NCBI RefSeq assembly: GCF_027942865.1
Contig: NC_134516.1
Span: 17,535,822-17,599,821 of the forward strand
Source of the DNA: Odontesthes bonariensis
Taxonomy: Eukaryota > Chordata > Actinopteri > Atheriniformes > Atherinopsidae
Direction of reading: 5' to 3'
DNA: 64,000 nucleotides
The notes beneath the pieces are model-generated. The model did not search any database. It saw nothing but the letters and a program-made list of their open reading frames with translations, and was not told where the DNA came from. Made by a program: the position numbers and the translations under genes. How positions within the stretch are numbered: the first letter of the stretch is position 1; each line of letters begins with the position of its first letter. This document shows positions 41,401 to 51,619 of this stretch, piece after piece.

Positions 41401-42269
41401 TTTATTGGAAGATATGGCAGGAGAAGGGAGTGGTCACACTGGGGGATCTGTATTGTGATGGTTCATTAAATTCTTTTGGGAAGTTGGTGCGGCGTTTCAG
41501 CATCCCTACATCTCACTTTTTCAGGTACCTGCAACTCCGACATATGTTGGGGGCGGTTTTTGGGTCCGCTGCAGCGGTTCCCCACAATGCAGAGCCTCTA
41601 GAAAGAATTTTAAAGAGTTATGGGAAAGGACACGAGGCAGCTGTCTATTATTCTATGTTGATTCAGACTCTTGGTAATGGGCCCATTGCAGCTCTACAGA
41701 AGACATGGGAAAGGGATCTGAACTTGACATTTAGTGATGAGGATTGGAACAGAATTTGTAGGAATATTAAAGTAGTTTCAAGGGATGCAAGAATACGCCT
41801 TATTCAATTCAAAATTATGCATCGTTTTTATTGGACTCCCTCTAGATTATTTAGATTAGGATTATCATCCACTTCGCACTGTTGGCGATGTAAGTCTGAG
41901 GAAGGTACTTTAATTCATGTTTTATGGTCATGTCACAAAGTCCAACAATTTTGGACCAATGTTTATGATAATCTATGTGAGATAACAGAGATGCTAATTC
42001 CATTTATTCCTAGACTATTTATTTTGAGTGATCATTCAGTTCTGACAGGACAGGATAAACATGTTAAAAGCTTTATCCAGTCTAGTATTATGATTGGCAG
42101 ACAAATACTTGTCAGGGGATGGAAGACGGAGGGGGTACCCTCTACGCAAGAGTGGGCAGTAGAGATGGCACGAGTTGCAGCTTTTGAAAAAATGTCATAT
42201 AAACGACTGGGTAGACTGGATATATATGAGGCAAAGTGGAGCAAATATCTAACTTTTAACTTCTATTAA
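38493..42269 (+). CDS. L1 ORF2 protein: AP endonuclease and reverse transcriptase
   Basis: 1,258 residues from ATG 38493 (MPSQIGLMRLATWNVNGLG), ending at TAA 42267-42269. Endonuclease domain (about 9-240): ATWNVNGL, FLQETHM with the catalytic Glu, IYAPN, GGDFN, SRIDFFL and ISDHAWV with the catalytic Asp-His. RT (about 455-760): SSKAPGPDGFTGEF, LVPKKGKDLDECKNYRPISL, AAISLDAEKAFDMVEW, GTRQGSPLSPLLF, and catalytic YADDILLL near residue 701. The C-terminal knuckle is near residue 1128 (CWRCK...HVLWSC). It nicks target DNA and primes reverse transcription there. No key residue is missing. A 309-bp gap separates it from ORF1, so internal translation initiation or reinitiation is expected. Two further ATGs lie close downstream and could be used. 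Confidence 0.92.
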   Translation: MPSQIGLMRLATWNVNGLGNPVKRKKVMMMLKNKKYDVVFLQETHMSKEESEKLCAGWVGHVFYSTGSSQSKGVITLVSKHLQFNCLKQIKDNSGRMIIVLAEIQSQKLILANIYAPNLDDQTFFTDLERKLQTAGNHAVVLGGDFNLLMDPALDHSGTVLRKVPRAAITLQRICKSLGLIDIWRIMNPSGRDYTFLSPVHKTYSRIDFFLISKALISSAIGCEIGNILISDHAWVSLDLLPQSERRKSYRWRLNSSLLQDPVNVEWLRTELNNYLEINWQSVSSAGVAWEALKAVIRGRIIQRTSYHKKIKTRELLELENVIKQAETELKQHMTQDGMRKLTKLKYQYNNILSQKVEFNLFRSRQTYFESGDKAGKLLASYIKQRELSSTIPAVRSLAGDLLTATVDINQAFKEFYSNLYSSASTSSEEEIHDFIVPLGLPKLTDEQRDFLDLDITVEEIKGVIKALPSSKAPGPDGFTGEFFKSFATELASPLLEVYKEALEGGVLPPTLRQALISLVPKKGKDLDECKNYRPISLMQIDVKIISKILANRLDSVITSLIHTDQVGFIRGRSSSDNIRRLIDVMWSVADTQSPVAAISLDAEKAFDMVEWGYLFKILKEFGFGSTFIRWIHVLYKHPEAAVQTNGLISDYFMLGRGTRQGSPLSPLLFCLAIEPLAAAIREATDFPGVTVGGMVHKLMLYADDILLLVSDPSRSVPCLLGIIDLFSKFSGYRVNWSKSEALPLTAYCPSTAFRPGAFQWPQQGILYLGIRFPRQLKDLVKVNFDPLLQKISCDVERWATLNLSMAGKVNILKMNCVPKLNYLMQSLPLEIPHCYFKRFDRISKIFIWNGRRPRLNHSKLQRPADKGGLGLPKMLFYYYAFNLRHLAHWSLPLERAPPWYCMEQAVVAPLSPMQVLSTKLSKKANTHPIIGHLKLIWTRVARIFKFDPFLNISSSIWLNPKLRIGKFPIYWKIWQEKGVVTLGDLYCDGSLNSFGKLVRRFSIPTSHFFRYLQLRHMLGAVFGSAAAVPHNAEPLERILKSYGKGHEAAVYYSMLIQTLGNGPIAALQKTWERDLNLTFSDEDWNRICRNIKVVSRDARIRLIQFKIMHRFYWTPSRLFRLGLSSTSHCWRCKSEEGTLIHVLWSCHKVQQFWTNVYDNLCEITEMLIPFIPRLFILSDHSVLTGQDKHVKSFIQSSIMIGRQILVRGWKTEGVPSTQEWAVEMARVAAFEKMSYKRLGRLDIYEAKWSKYLTFNFY

Positions 42270-42659
42270 AGGGGTTATATAGTGGAGAGACGCAAGGTTT
42301 CAAAAAAGTTGTATAAATATATAACTGTGTTTCTTCTTATTTTTATATGTATTTTATGTTTTTTATTGTTACTTTGATCATGTTGTTTGTTAACAGAATA
42401 CCTCTTTAATGCAGTGCTCACCTTATTTACTTCTTGTTTTGATTTTACCGCAAATAATTTTCTGTCTATTTTTGTCTTCATTGATACGATTGGTGTAACT
42501 ATGGCAGTTATGTGAAGGAGCACGGGGGTAGATGTTGGTAACCAGAAAGCGATCAGCACAGATGTTGGTGCTTGTTTAGGGGGGTGGGGGGTCTGTCTGT
42601 TTTGTAATTGTTGAATAATGAAAATGGAAATAAAAACTGTTAATCACAAAAAAAAAAAA

Positions 42660-43108
42660 ATTACACTTCCTAAATCTATTTCTAGAGATATGGTAACTTT
42701 TGGAGTGTTATTGGAAAACAAAACTATAGAACTTTGTTGTAACCTTATTTTTTGTTTGGCAAAATTTTTTATTCATAAACAAAGAATGCTAAGATCATCC
42801 CCAGTCTTTAACATCTTTTTATCTGAATTTCAATTATATTTAAAATCTCTGAAATGTATTGAATCATACGAAGTCCTGACGGAATTTTTGATTGAATTGC
42901 CCACCAATGTATGTCAATCCTAATATACGAATCCCTTTGCTGTAAATTTTATTTATTTATTTATTTTTCTTATCAACAATACCTTAATCCCTCTTTGAAA
43001 TACTATACCTCTACTATGTTATCTACAAGTTATATTGTTGTAATTGCATTACTTGTTTGTATTTTCTTGTTTGTGTTTACCTTGTTTAAATAAAGTTTTA
43101 AAAAAAAA
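42660..43108 (+). mobile_element. Decayed L1-type LINE, 3' end
   Basis: Continues the older L1 after the younger insertion. It starts with the second copy of the target duplication, then SISRDMVTFGVLLENKTIEL, FCLAKFFIHKQRML, and FQLYLKSLKCIESYE, the usual ORF2 C-terminal end in fish L1s. A 3'UTR with aataaa (43089-43094) and an A run follows. Confidence 0.85.
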
Positions 43109-43725
43109 GAGATAAAACAAGCGCCGTCCGTGTCAAACGGGAAAAAAGAAAAAAGATGGTTGTGGTCATATAAAAGACTCATACACTGAATAACATGTTG
43201 ATTATGTTGATATTTCTACAGTCAGCTCAACACTACAGATATCTGTACAATGTTTTGTATGCCATGCTTTTTGTACATTTACATTGAACAATAAAGTTTA
43301 TTGAGAAAAAAAATGCTGAAGCGGCTTCTTGGTGAGTCCCCTCCACAATTTTTTAAAAAAAAATGTATTTTCCCACATATTCCCACAACTCTATTACACC
43401 GCATATAATTTATAGATATTATATATATATATATATATATATACTTTTTTAAAATATTATATTTATTTCAAACATTTAGGTTTACAGTGATGTTACCGCA
43501 GCCACCACCAGGGGGGGCTGCAGCCCCGGCAGCACCCCCCTTCCCGCGCTACTGTGTGACAGTGTGTTGATTATTTAAAGAGTCCTCTGCACGTTCCACA
43601 AAATTGTCTTTTTTTATGATGTTGTTGAAGCTTACATTCCCTGGAGCTTTTCACAAAAGCACAAGAGCACAAGCATCTGCGTGTTGCCTGAAGCGATAAC
43701 AAGGAGGACTACCACAACGGAGTAA
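43109..43725. other. Upstream region of the CYP2K gene
   Basis: AT-rich DNA with an (AT)n tract at 43424-43443 and a GC-rich patch around 43500-43550. The gene's 5'UTR must lie just before 43726, but no clear TATA box or transcription start could be assigned. Confidence 0.5.
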
Positions 43726-46700
43726 ATGGAGCCTTTGGAGGATTTTGTTTCTTCTCTCTTCTCGGGTCCTACAGCGGCGATAGGTGCTGTTTTCCTCCTG
43801 CTCATCCTTTATCTTGTCTCGGTTTCCTCCGCGGGAGTGAGGAGAGAACCTCCAGGACCGAGGCCTCTGCCCCTGCTTGGCAACCTGTTGCAGCTTGATC
43901 TCAACAGACCCCACAAGACACTGCACGAGGTGACGTAGTACTCCTAATCCAAAACCAGATATTCCGTAACTTGTTGTGTGCAACAAGTACTTTATCTGCC
44001 TTTTTTTTGTCACCCCCTTCTGTGTTTTTATTTTCTTTGTGATTACATTTTCTTGTTCTTCTATTAATGTACCGCTCTTCGCCCTTCTAATTGCCCTTCG
44101 GGGATAAATAAAGTTTTTTCTGATTCTGATTTTGGTTTAATGCCGAACCCATTTTCTTTTATCCGCCCAGCTTTCTAAGAAATATGGGTCCGTATTTGCG
44201 GTTTACTTTGGAACCAAAAAAGTGGTCGTCCTGGCTGGGTATAAGGCAGTCAAAGAGGCTCTGGTCAGCTTTGCAGAGGAGTTTGGAGACCGAGAAATCT
44301 CACCTATATTTAATGACACAAACAAAGGCCACGGTATGACCTTCATTTTCAGTGTGTGTGCAAATATCTTTTATGATACTAAGACACAAACAGAATAATT
44401 CAAAGAATTAAACTGTTTCATTTGAAAATTGAACATAAAACCACAAATTACACATTTTGATATGCATTTGTTTACATGTTTGCTCTTGTGATTGGTCATC
44501 ATCAGTCCACATTTAATGTGTGTGTGTTTTTTTTTTAAAGGAATTCTGTTTGCAAATGGAGAATCTTGGAAAGAAATGAGACGGTTTTCCCTCACCGCCC
44601 TCAGAGACTTTGGGATGGGCAAAAGAGTTACTGAGGAAAAAGTCTTAGAGGAGTGTGGTCACCTGATTCAAACGTTTGAAGAGCATAAAGGTATGATGTT
44701 TATATTATGTAAATGATAACTCACAGCACATAGTGCTGTACACAGAAAAGCTTAATTAGAATGCAAAGTGACTCTCTGTAGTGCTATTGAACTTATTAAT
44801 ACATCCATGTATCTAAAGTTGTGCTTCAGTCAGTAGTAATCTGTAGCCTGTGTAAATTGTGTTGAGGTGCGTTCTGACGGTGCAGCATTACTCTAATTGC
44901 ACTGCCCATTATTCTCACTGTGACTTTACAGGGCAACCATTTGACGCAGCGCATCCATTAAATTATGCCACATCCAACATCATATCCTCTCTGGTGTATG
45001 GAAGCAGATTTGAATGCACTGACCCCCGATTCAGAAACCTGATTAGCCGAGCCAATGAGTCGATACGCGTCACTGGTTCTGTAGCAATCCAGGTAGGCAT
45101 TCATAGGAACTGATTAGCATCTGACTTTATGTCATGGAATAACTAAGTTTTGGTTTAACATCAGTGAAGATAGAGTTGATTTAATTTATTTTCACAGCAG
45201 GTCCAAGTTACATATTGCCGCTGAACATTTTTTTTTGTTAAATGTAATCCTGTAATCTTCCTTATTGGTTTCAAGATAAATTGTGATGCCACTCTTCATC
45301 TTGACTCAAAGACTCTTGTCCATGTTATAATATTTAAAGCAATACTATGTAACATTTCTACCTTAAAATAACAGCTTGAAAAAAATTGTGCGGCTAGAAT
45401 GAGTTTTAATATTACAATTGGCCTGTCTCCTATGCCCTTCGGGGGTCTGAGTTGGAATAACTGCGCTATGTAACTTTGCTGGACCGGCCCGGGAGCTGAG
45501 CGGAAGTACTTCGCACACCTACCGCAAAAACAAATAGACCCCTCTCACGCTCCCAGGTACATTTGATTACTCTTACCTTCTCGGTCGACATAGCTTGCAC
45601 CTTCTGACTCCTCGCCGGTTCGTCAACAAACGTGAAAGTGAAAGGGTGTTGTATTTACGACAGTGTAACCGTACATTACCTCCAAGCCTGTAGGGGGAGC
45701 TCCATAGTGGGCTTTTTGAGAAGTTACATTGTATTGCTTTAATTATGTTCTTCATTCCTATGTAGATTCTGCTAGAGGAAGTAAACCAGCACTGATTCTT
45801 TGTCACAGTTTTGGATGAACATTGTACAGTTTCATCTATGACATCATTCCACTTGTTTTGTTTACATTGTAATTTGGCAGCTTTACAACATGTTTCCCTG
45901 GCTGGTCAAATGGGTAAAAGCACGGCAGGTGATGTTAAAAAATTTTGAGAGGAGTGTCCGCGATGTGAAAGATTTGATCAAACATCTGAAAGAGACACTG
46001 AACCCTCAGATATGCAGAGGACTTGTCGACTGTTTTCTGATTAGGAAGCAGAAGGATGAGGTAAGAGCTACGCTTTCTTTTAGAACAAAATCGGTGTTAA
46101 ACATGTCTGTTTTTTGACGATATGGGGATGTTCATTCTCTTAGGACTCTTGTGTTATCGATTCTCACTTCATTGAGGAAAACTTGATATTCACAGTGGCC
46201 AACCTGTTTGCTGCTGGCACTGACAGCACAGCTACCACACTGAGATGGGCTTTGCTGCTAATGGCCAAATATCCAAAAATTCAGGGTAAACCTCCCTCTA
46301 CACAGCATAGAGTTGAATCAATAGAGTGTGTTCAGTCAGAGGCTTCTTCAGCTCTGCTGCATCACAGAACAGTACTGGGGTTGTTCCTTCCAGCAGCAAT
46401 AATCGTACATAATGGCAGTTTAAGATGCCAACCTTTATTTACTGCCAAATTATAGCATGTCTCATCTCAAAGCACTTTTTTTCAAGGCCAAACTCATTTT
46501 TATGTTAGCCATTGTATAACTGCTTAATGGTTCACATAGGTTTTGTGCTGCCTTTTTTTCACGCTTTTCTGTGTTCTACAAAGTGTAGAACGTACTCCAA
46601 TGTACTTTGAACTTGTTGAGACATAGAAAATGTTAAACATTATAAATGCTAATGTTGTGTACGTGCCATATAGCTGTGCAGAGCTGCTAGCTTGTAGACG

Positions 46701-47471
46701 GTCCCGTGAAGGTGAATGCATTGCAAAGTATCTTTATCTGCAGACCAGGTTAAGGAGGAGCTGACCAGGGTGATAGGAAGCCGTGAAGTCCGAGTAGACG
46801 ACCGTAAAAACCTGCCGTACGCCAATGCTGTCATCCATGAGACGCAGAGACTGGGCGACATCATCCCCATGTCCATTCCACACAAAACCAGCCGAGACGT
46901 CACCTTCAAGGGATACTTTATCAAAGAGGTCAGCAGCTCACTAGTGTTTCATATCTTCCAAACAATATTGCTTGTAGGACATATAAATACACCTCTGACA
47001 ACATGAAAAAGTTCTGTGATCCTCAGATTTTACATAATGATCTCATTTCATCCTCAGGGAACTACTGTAATTCCTCTTCTTACTTCTGTCCTCCATGATG
47101 AGAGTGAGTGGGAGACCCCGTACTCTTTTAACCCCTCTCATTTCCTGAATTCCGAGGGTAAATTTGTCAAGAGAGATGCCTTCTTGGCCTTTTCTGCAGG
47201 TATTACAACTTTGTCGAGGTTTTTGCTACTTCAGAGATTCGGGATCATTACCACCTGCCCAGACATGATGACATTTCTTGCAGGTCGCAGGGTGTGTCTC
47301 GGAGAGAGCCTGGCTAAGATGGAGCTCTTCCTCTTCGTCACCAACCTCCTTCAGCGCTTTCGCTTCACCCCTCCACCTGGAGTCTCAGAAGATGAACTGG
47401 ACCTGAAACCAGCTGTGGGCTTCCTCCTCGCTCCTTCACCTCATGAGCTGTGTGCCGTCAGCCTGCAGTGA
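43726..47471 (+). CDS. cyp2k: Cytochrome P450 family 2, CYP2K-type, complete nine-exon gene
   Basis: Exons: 43726-43929, 44171-44333, 44541-44690, 44932-45092, 45881-46060, 46144-46285, 46744-46928, 47058-47199, 47284-47471. All junctions are GT-AG and phases match, giving 1,515 nt or 504 residues, the normal CYP2 length and exon count. N-terminal membrane anchor (AAIGAVFLLLILYLVSV), proline-rich hinge (PPGPRPLPLLGNLLQL), C-helix WKEMRRF, I-helix AGTDSTATTLRW (oxygen activation), K-helix ETQR, FNPSHFL, and heme-binding FSAGRRVCLGE with the axial Cys split across exons 8 and 9. C-terminus PSPHELCAVSLQ fits CYP2K. The enzyme sits on the cytosolic face of the ER, takes electrons from P450 reductase and oxidises fatty acids and xenobiotics in fish liver. 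Polyadenylation signals are at about 47759 and 47788. No lesion was found. Exact orthologue number cannot be assigned. Confidence 0.92.
45338..45738. repeat. TTAA-bordered MITE in CYP2K intron 4
   Basis: Ends AGCAATACTATGTAAC and GTTACATTGTATTGCT are inverted with one mismatch, and TTAA lies on both sides (45334-45337 and 45739-45742). 401 bp, noncoding, piggyBac-like target site. It lies wholly in the intron and leaves both splice sites intact. Confidence 0.8.
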
Positions 47472-48236
47472 GGAAGAGCAGCAAAATGTGGCACTGTGAT
47501 CACCAGATATTGTAATAATGAGCCCCATCAATGATAGGTGGAGTAACTTTCTGGCCTAGATGAATGTTTTTTTTTTTTTTTTTTTCTATTTGTTCACATT
47601 GTTCAGTTTCTTAGACTCATACCAGTACCAGTAATGTTTAATGTAGATTCCTGCTTTTCTGCCACTATGTTGTATCTTCACATACTGATACATTTTTGCA
47701 GATTAGAATTGGGTTAGATGTATGTTACAGGAAGCATAGAAGTGTATTGTTAGCGTTAAATAAATTTGGATAAGTTTCTTCACACTCAATAAATCTTAAA
47801 TGAAAATAAACTGAAGCTTAACCTTTTTATTTTGTTCACTTTCAGAGATTTTTGGCACCATATATAAAAAAAAAAACAAAAAAAACGTTGACCACGACAT
47901 CCAGCACATTTTAACAGAGTAATAAAAAAGTTTTAAGAAGGGTAGAGCATGAATTACACATAGGCCGGAGGAAAAAAGAAAAGTCAACCAGACTAATTTG
48001 CAGCAGCTAAACTCAACTTTTGAACTCGTATTTAGGACATGCGTCTCATGCGCAGACTTTTCGACACTAAAAGTGTGTTAAGACTTGGCAATTTGATGCA
48101 ATATGTGCCTTACATGGCTATCTATAATAAAGTATGACGAGCACTTTATATTCCTTAAAATGACCTCTACACCTGATCTCTCATTACATTACCAAAATTC
48201 TGCCTATGCTACACCTTACTTCAAAAGTACACTCCT
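47472..48236. other. CYP2K 3'UTR and downstream intergenic DNA
   Basis: The 3'UTR runs to the aataaa signals at about 47759 and 47788-47793. A long T run lies at 47566-47585. The rest has no recognised gene. Confidence 0.5.
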
Positions 48237-48410
48237 TCAGGTAAGTAAAATTATTGCGCCTTGTGCAAACCTCTGTGCCAGTGAGGATGCTCGGAAGATC
48301 CTAGAATCATGAACTGATCCCGGCCATTTAGCCTCAATATTGGAAATGAAATGACCTCCATCACAGATCATCTGTATGGTCGGAGGATAGGAGTCAATGA
48401 TGAGGTTCCA
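48237..48410 (-). pseudogene. Harbinger transposase fragment
   Basis: The minus strand reads YPPTIQMICDGGHFISNIEA then KWPGSVHDSRIFRASSLAQR FAQG. This corresponds to the VAKWPGSVHDS region of the DDE transposase seen at 23274, but it is from a different, diverged family. Only about 55 residues remain and no terminal repeats were found. Confidence 0.7.
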
Positions 48411-49464
48411 CAGGGCATAAATGTAACGTTGCTCAGCATTACTCAAAGGGGTTGATGTGGTATTTTTCAAAATGAGAAATCCAGTTCAGAGTCTATGGAC
48501 AATTATCCCCAAGTGTACCTGTACATTTAGGATGTGGAAAAATGTTCGGTTTACATAGTCAGCCTCCACGGGTCCAGCAGGGGCCTGGACAATGTTTAAA
48601 TCCAGACTGAAAACAGTTCTATTTAGATGTGCATATGACACCTGAAAGTATTTTATCTGCACTCTTCACTTTTAAATGAATTAATTAATGATTTTTTTTG
48701 TTTTTAGGAATGATTTTATTGCCTTCTTGTGATTTTATGTAGCTGTAAAGCACTTTGAATTGCCTTGTGTACGAATTGTGCTCTACAAATTGGATGCGTA
48801 CATGGGCACAGTGTAGTGCACCGATAACATTAGGGAAGCCTGAGGGAGATGATGAACTTAATGCAAATACTTCAGCCAGTAGGTTGTTTTACATTATCAG
48901 CTACTGTAAATGTGGAGCAGCAGCCTGAAAAGACAGAGGTCTTGCCCCCCCCCCCCCCCCCCCTGACATTCGCAATACTGACACTCTCCCTCTGTTCAAG
49001 TCTTAACTCAAAACCCATCCGTTTAACTTTGCTTAGCTCCATTTATTGCTCCGTTCTGTGTATTTTTAATATGGTATGATGTTTTAATTCCTGTGTTTTA
49101 TCTAATATCTTGTTTGTACAGTGTCCTTGACTGTTTTGAAAGGAGCTTTCAATAATTTGTATCATTAACATTATTACCTGTCCCCCATTTTTCTGAGTCT
49201 GGTCCTACGTGGGTGTAGATCGGATGTTTGTTAGGTATTGATTAGTTTTAATGAATACCATGTTCTCTCTCATTTAATTTCATGCTCAATATGTGTGACC
49301 ATTGCAGAGTCCGTATTATACGGATTTAGAGCTAGTTTCGACACAAAGATACAAACAATTAATCAACAAATATGTTGGAAGTGAGCAGTATCTCATGAAG
49401 AAAAAGTAGTGGAAAATATGATTACTGATCAGCTATGACGTTAACCTCTTTTTCATAACTAAGA
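48411..49464. repeat. LINE 3'-end fragments and a poly-C tract
   Basis: At 48570-48800 a frame with FKSRLKTVLFRCAYDT precedes a tail (gctgtaaagcactttgaatt, gtgctctacaaattg) of an L2-type LINE. At 48960-49160 a second, similar tail starts with acactctccctctgttcaag and ends gtccttgactgttttgaaag. Between them is a run of about 18 C (48946-48963). The rest holds nothing recognisable. Confidence 0.5.
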
Positions 49465-49469
49465 AGAAG

Positions 49470-50171
49470 ATGATGGCGGCAGCAGCTGCGAGTGGTTCGG
49501 CAGGCTCCACTCATGAGCAGAACGTTTCCAACATCGCCGTTCATAATCTCCTCTACTTATTTTTTAAGACTCTTTTCTTTCTGTTTAGCAAACTATTGCA
49601 TTGGACTATCAAACGATGCATAAAACACAAAGGCAAACTTGAACAAGGCAATATCGGCCTCTACCTGCAAACCTGCGGTGTTTTACTAGGCCTACTGGTG
49701 CCAATGTTTTTTATCTGCAACGCGCCGGAGTCTCTCACGGCAAAAGCGCATCACGCCCACAATATTACCGCTGATCCGCTGGGCATTTTAACAGAAAAAA
49801 CACAACTAAATTGGGTCGGATTTGGTTGTGTCACAGTTTTCCCACGGATTCTCAAGGAGGGCCGGGCTCAGGTATTCACGCCTGCACGCAAAACCATCAC
49901 CAGGCGAAAGGCCAACCCGTCATCAGCCAAAATGCTGCTTCTGCTACTACTGCTATCAGGAAATGTCCATCTAAATCCTGGACCTCTCTGCAATTCAGAG
50001 GTTAACCCAACAATGCAAAATATCATCCCGCTGCAGTTAGAACCATCCAGGTTCTCCGATAGGCCTACCTACAACTTCCACGCAACTCACCCTGACTCTG
50101 GCGCCGGACGGTGTGTGTCACGGTGGAGACGGAGCAAGTTCTGCGCTTGGGAGTCGGTTTGCCGGAGATGA
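49470..50171 (+). pseudogene. LINE N-terminal segment with a 2A-like motif
   Basis: Starts at ATG 49470 (MMAAAAASGSAGSTHEQN). It has hydrophobic stretches at about residues 28-45 and 70-84 and again near 150-160, then SGNVHLNPGP near residues 163-172. NPGP endings preceded by (D/N)V-x-x occur at the start of several CR1/L2-type LINE proteins and resemble the 2A ribosome-skipping motif. Here D and E of the 2A consensus are N and H, so activity is doubtful. The frame loses homology at about 50100. Confidence 0.6.
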
Positions 50172-51552
50172 CATCTGTCGGCGGGGCTCTTTTGCGGAAT
50201 TGTGGACGGGGGAACAGGCGAGGGGAGGGGGTGTTTTAATTTATATTAGGGAACAGTTTAAGGTTTTAGAACTTGAATTGAATGTGAATTTGGAGAGTTT
50301 AGGACTTAATGTTATTCTCTCACCAAACATGAAATTTTATATAGTTGTGCTTCATAATCCTCCATCTCATGATATACATTTCTACAAGGATCTGGAAAGT
50401 CTTCTGTCTATTGTTGAAAATTCTTGTGAATGTATGTTGTTTGGGGACTTTAACATTAATTGGATAGACAAAAGGGGCAAGACAAAACTTAAATCAACTA
50501 TGGGTAAATTTAAATACAAACAGTTGATCGATAGACCTACACGAGTTACTAGAACGAGTGAAACCCTTATAGACCTGATTTTTACAAATAGGCCAGAGAG
50601 AGTAATAAAAACGTACAATCTTATTACTGGCCTCTCAGATCATAACATGACACTGATTATAAGAAAGCTAACTAAAAAACGCCTAATCTATCATACCAAA
50701 ACAGAAAATCACACTTTAACAACTGGTATTCCTAAGTCCAAATTGGCTGAGTTTGAACATGATCTGAAGGAAGTCAACTGGGAAAGGGCAACCATAGAAC
50801 CAGATATAGACCATAGTGCAAACACTTTTGCATCTATCCTGCATGACATAACTAGCAAGCACACAAAAACCTGGAAAAGTAAACCTAAGAAAAAGTCTCT
50901 TCCATGGTTTAATAGTGACATCCTTCAGCTCATCAAAGATAGAGATTTAGCTCTTAAAAGGTCTTTAATGACTAAAACCAATACTGACCATTCTATTTAT
51001 ACTAGTTTGAGGAACAAAGTAGTGTCTGAGCTGAGGAAAGCAAAGACTAGGCATTTTTACAAACTCATTGAAGAGGTCAATGGCAATAGTTTTAAATTAT
51101 GGCAACACATAAACAGACTAACAAACTCAAGTAAACGTAAGCACCCAAAGATAAACTGCCTGAATGTATGTGATGAACTCACTACTAGTAATGAGTCAAT
51201 TGCAAATGGTTTTAATAATTTTTTTATTGAGTCTGTGAAAGAATTAGCAAATCATTTTAAATCTACTGAGCCACCTTGTGATGACTTTGACCAGGATCAC
51301 ACAAACTCCTTCTACATAAAAGAAGTAATCCAGGTTAAAGTGCAAAAGGTTATTGCTAACATGAGTAATTCTATGGCAAAGGATAACCATAACTTAAATA
51401 CTGCATTTATCAAGAAACATCAGAGTTGTCTGTTAGAACCAATCACGTACTTAGTCAACTTATCAATCCAAACAAATAGGTTCCCAGAAAGCTGGAAAAC
51501 TGCAATAATTACTCCAGTTTATAAATCAGGAGAAAGAGACCTAGCAACGTAA
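50113..51552 (+). pseudogene. LINE endonuclease remainder and RT start
   Basis: Begins with ARGGGVLIYIREQFKV, then LFGDFNINW, LIDLIFTNRPERV and GLSDHNMTLI, which are the later AP-endonuclease motifs. The region between endonuclease and RT includes SLPWFNSDI and LRKAKTRHFYKLIEE, and the RT opens with ESWKTAIITPVYKSG. The TAA at 51550-51552 arises from a one-base shift; the next bases, read in the other frame, give NYRPIAILPVVSKVLEKIV. Confidence 0.75.
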
Positions 51553-51619
51553 CTACAGGCCTATCGCCATCCTCCCGGTAGTCTCAAAAGTTTTAGAGAA
51601 AATTGTAGCTGAGCAATTA

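Larger units (their letters stand above)
37207..42659 (+). mobile_element. Full-length L1-type LINE, both ORFs open, perfect target duplication
   Basis: The element sits between two copies of ATTACACTTCCT (37195-37206 and 42660-42671), at least 12 bp and perhaps longer because the A tail masks the edge. It has a short 5'UTR starting GAGTCACGTGACGCG, ORF1, a 309-bp spacer, ORF2, a 3'UTR of about 390 bp, an aataaa at about 42629 and an A tail of about 13. Length is 5,453 bp. Both ORFs lack stops and the RT, endonuclease and zinc-knuckle motifs are all present. The host is another L1, so the insertion hit inert DNA. This copy looks young and may be retrotransposition-competent. Confidence 0.92.

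Noticed and set aside
43651-44013. 120-residue minus-strand frame over CYP2K exon 1
   Set aside because: Antisense shadow of the coding exon; no start context or motif.
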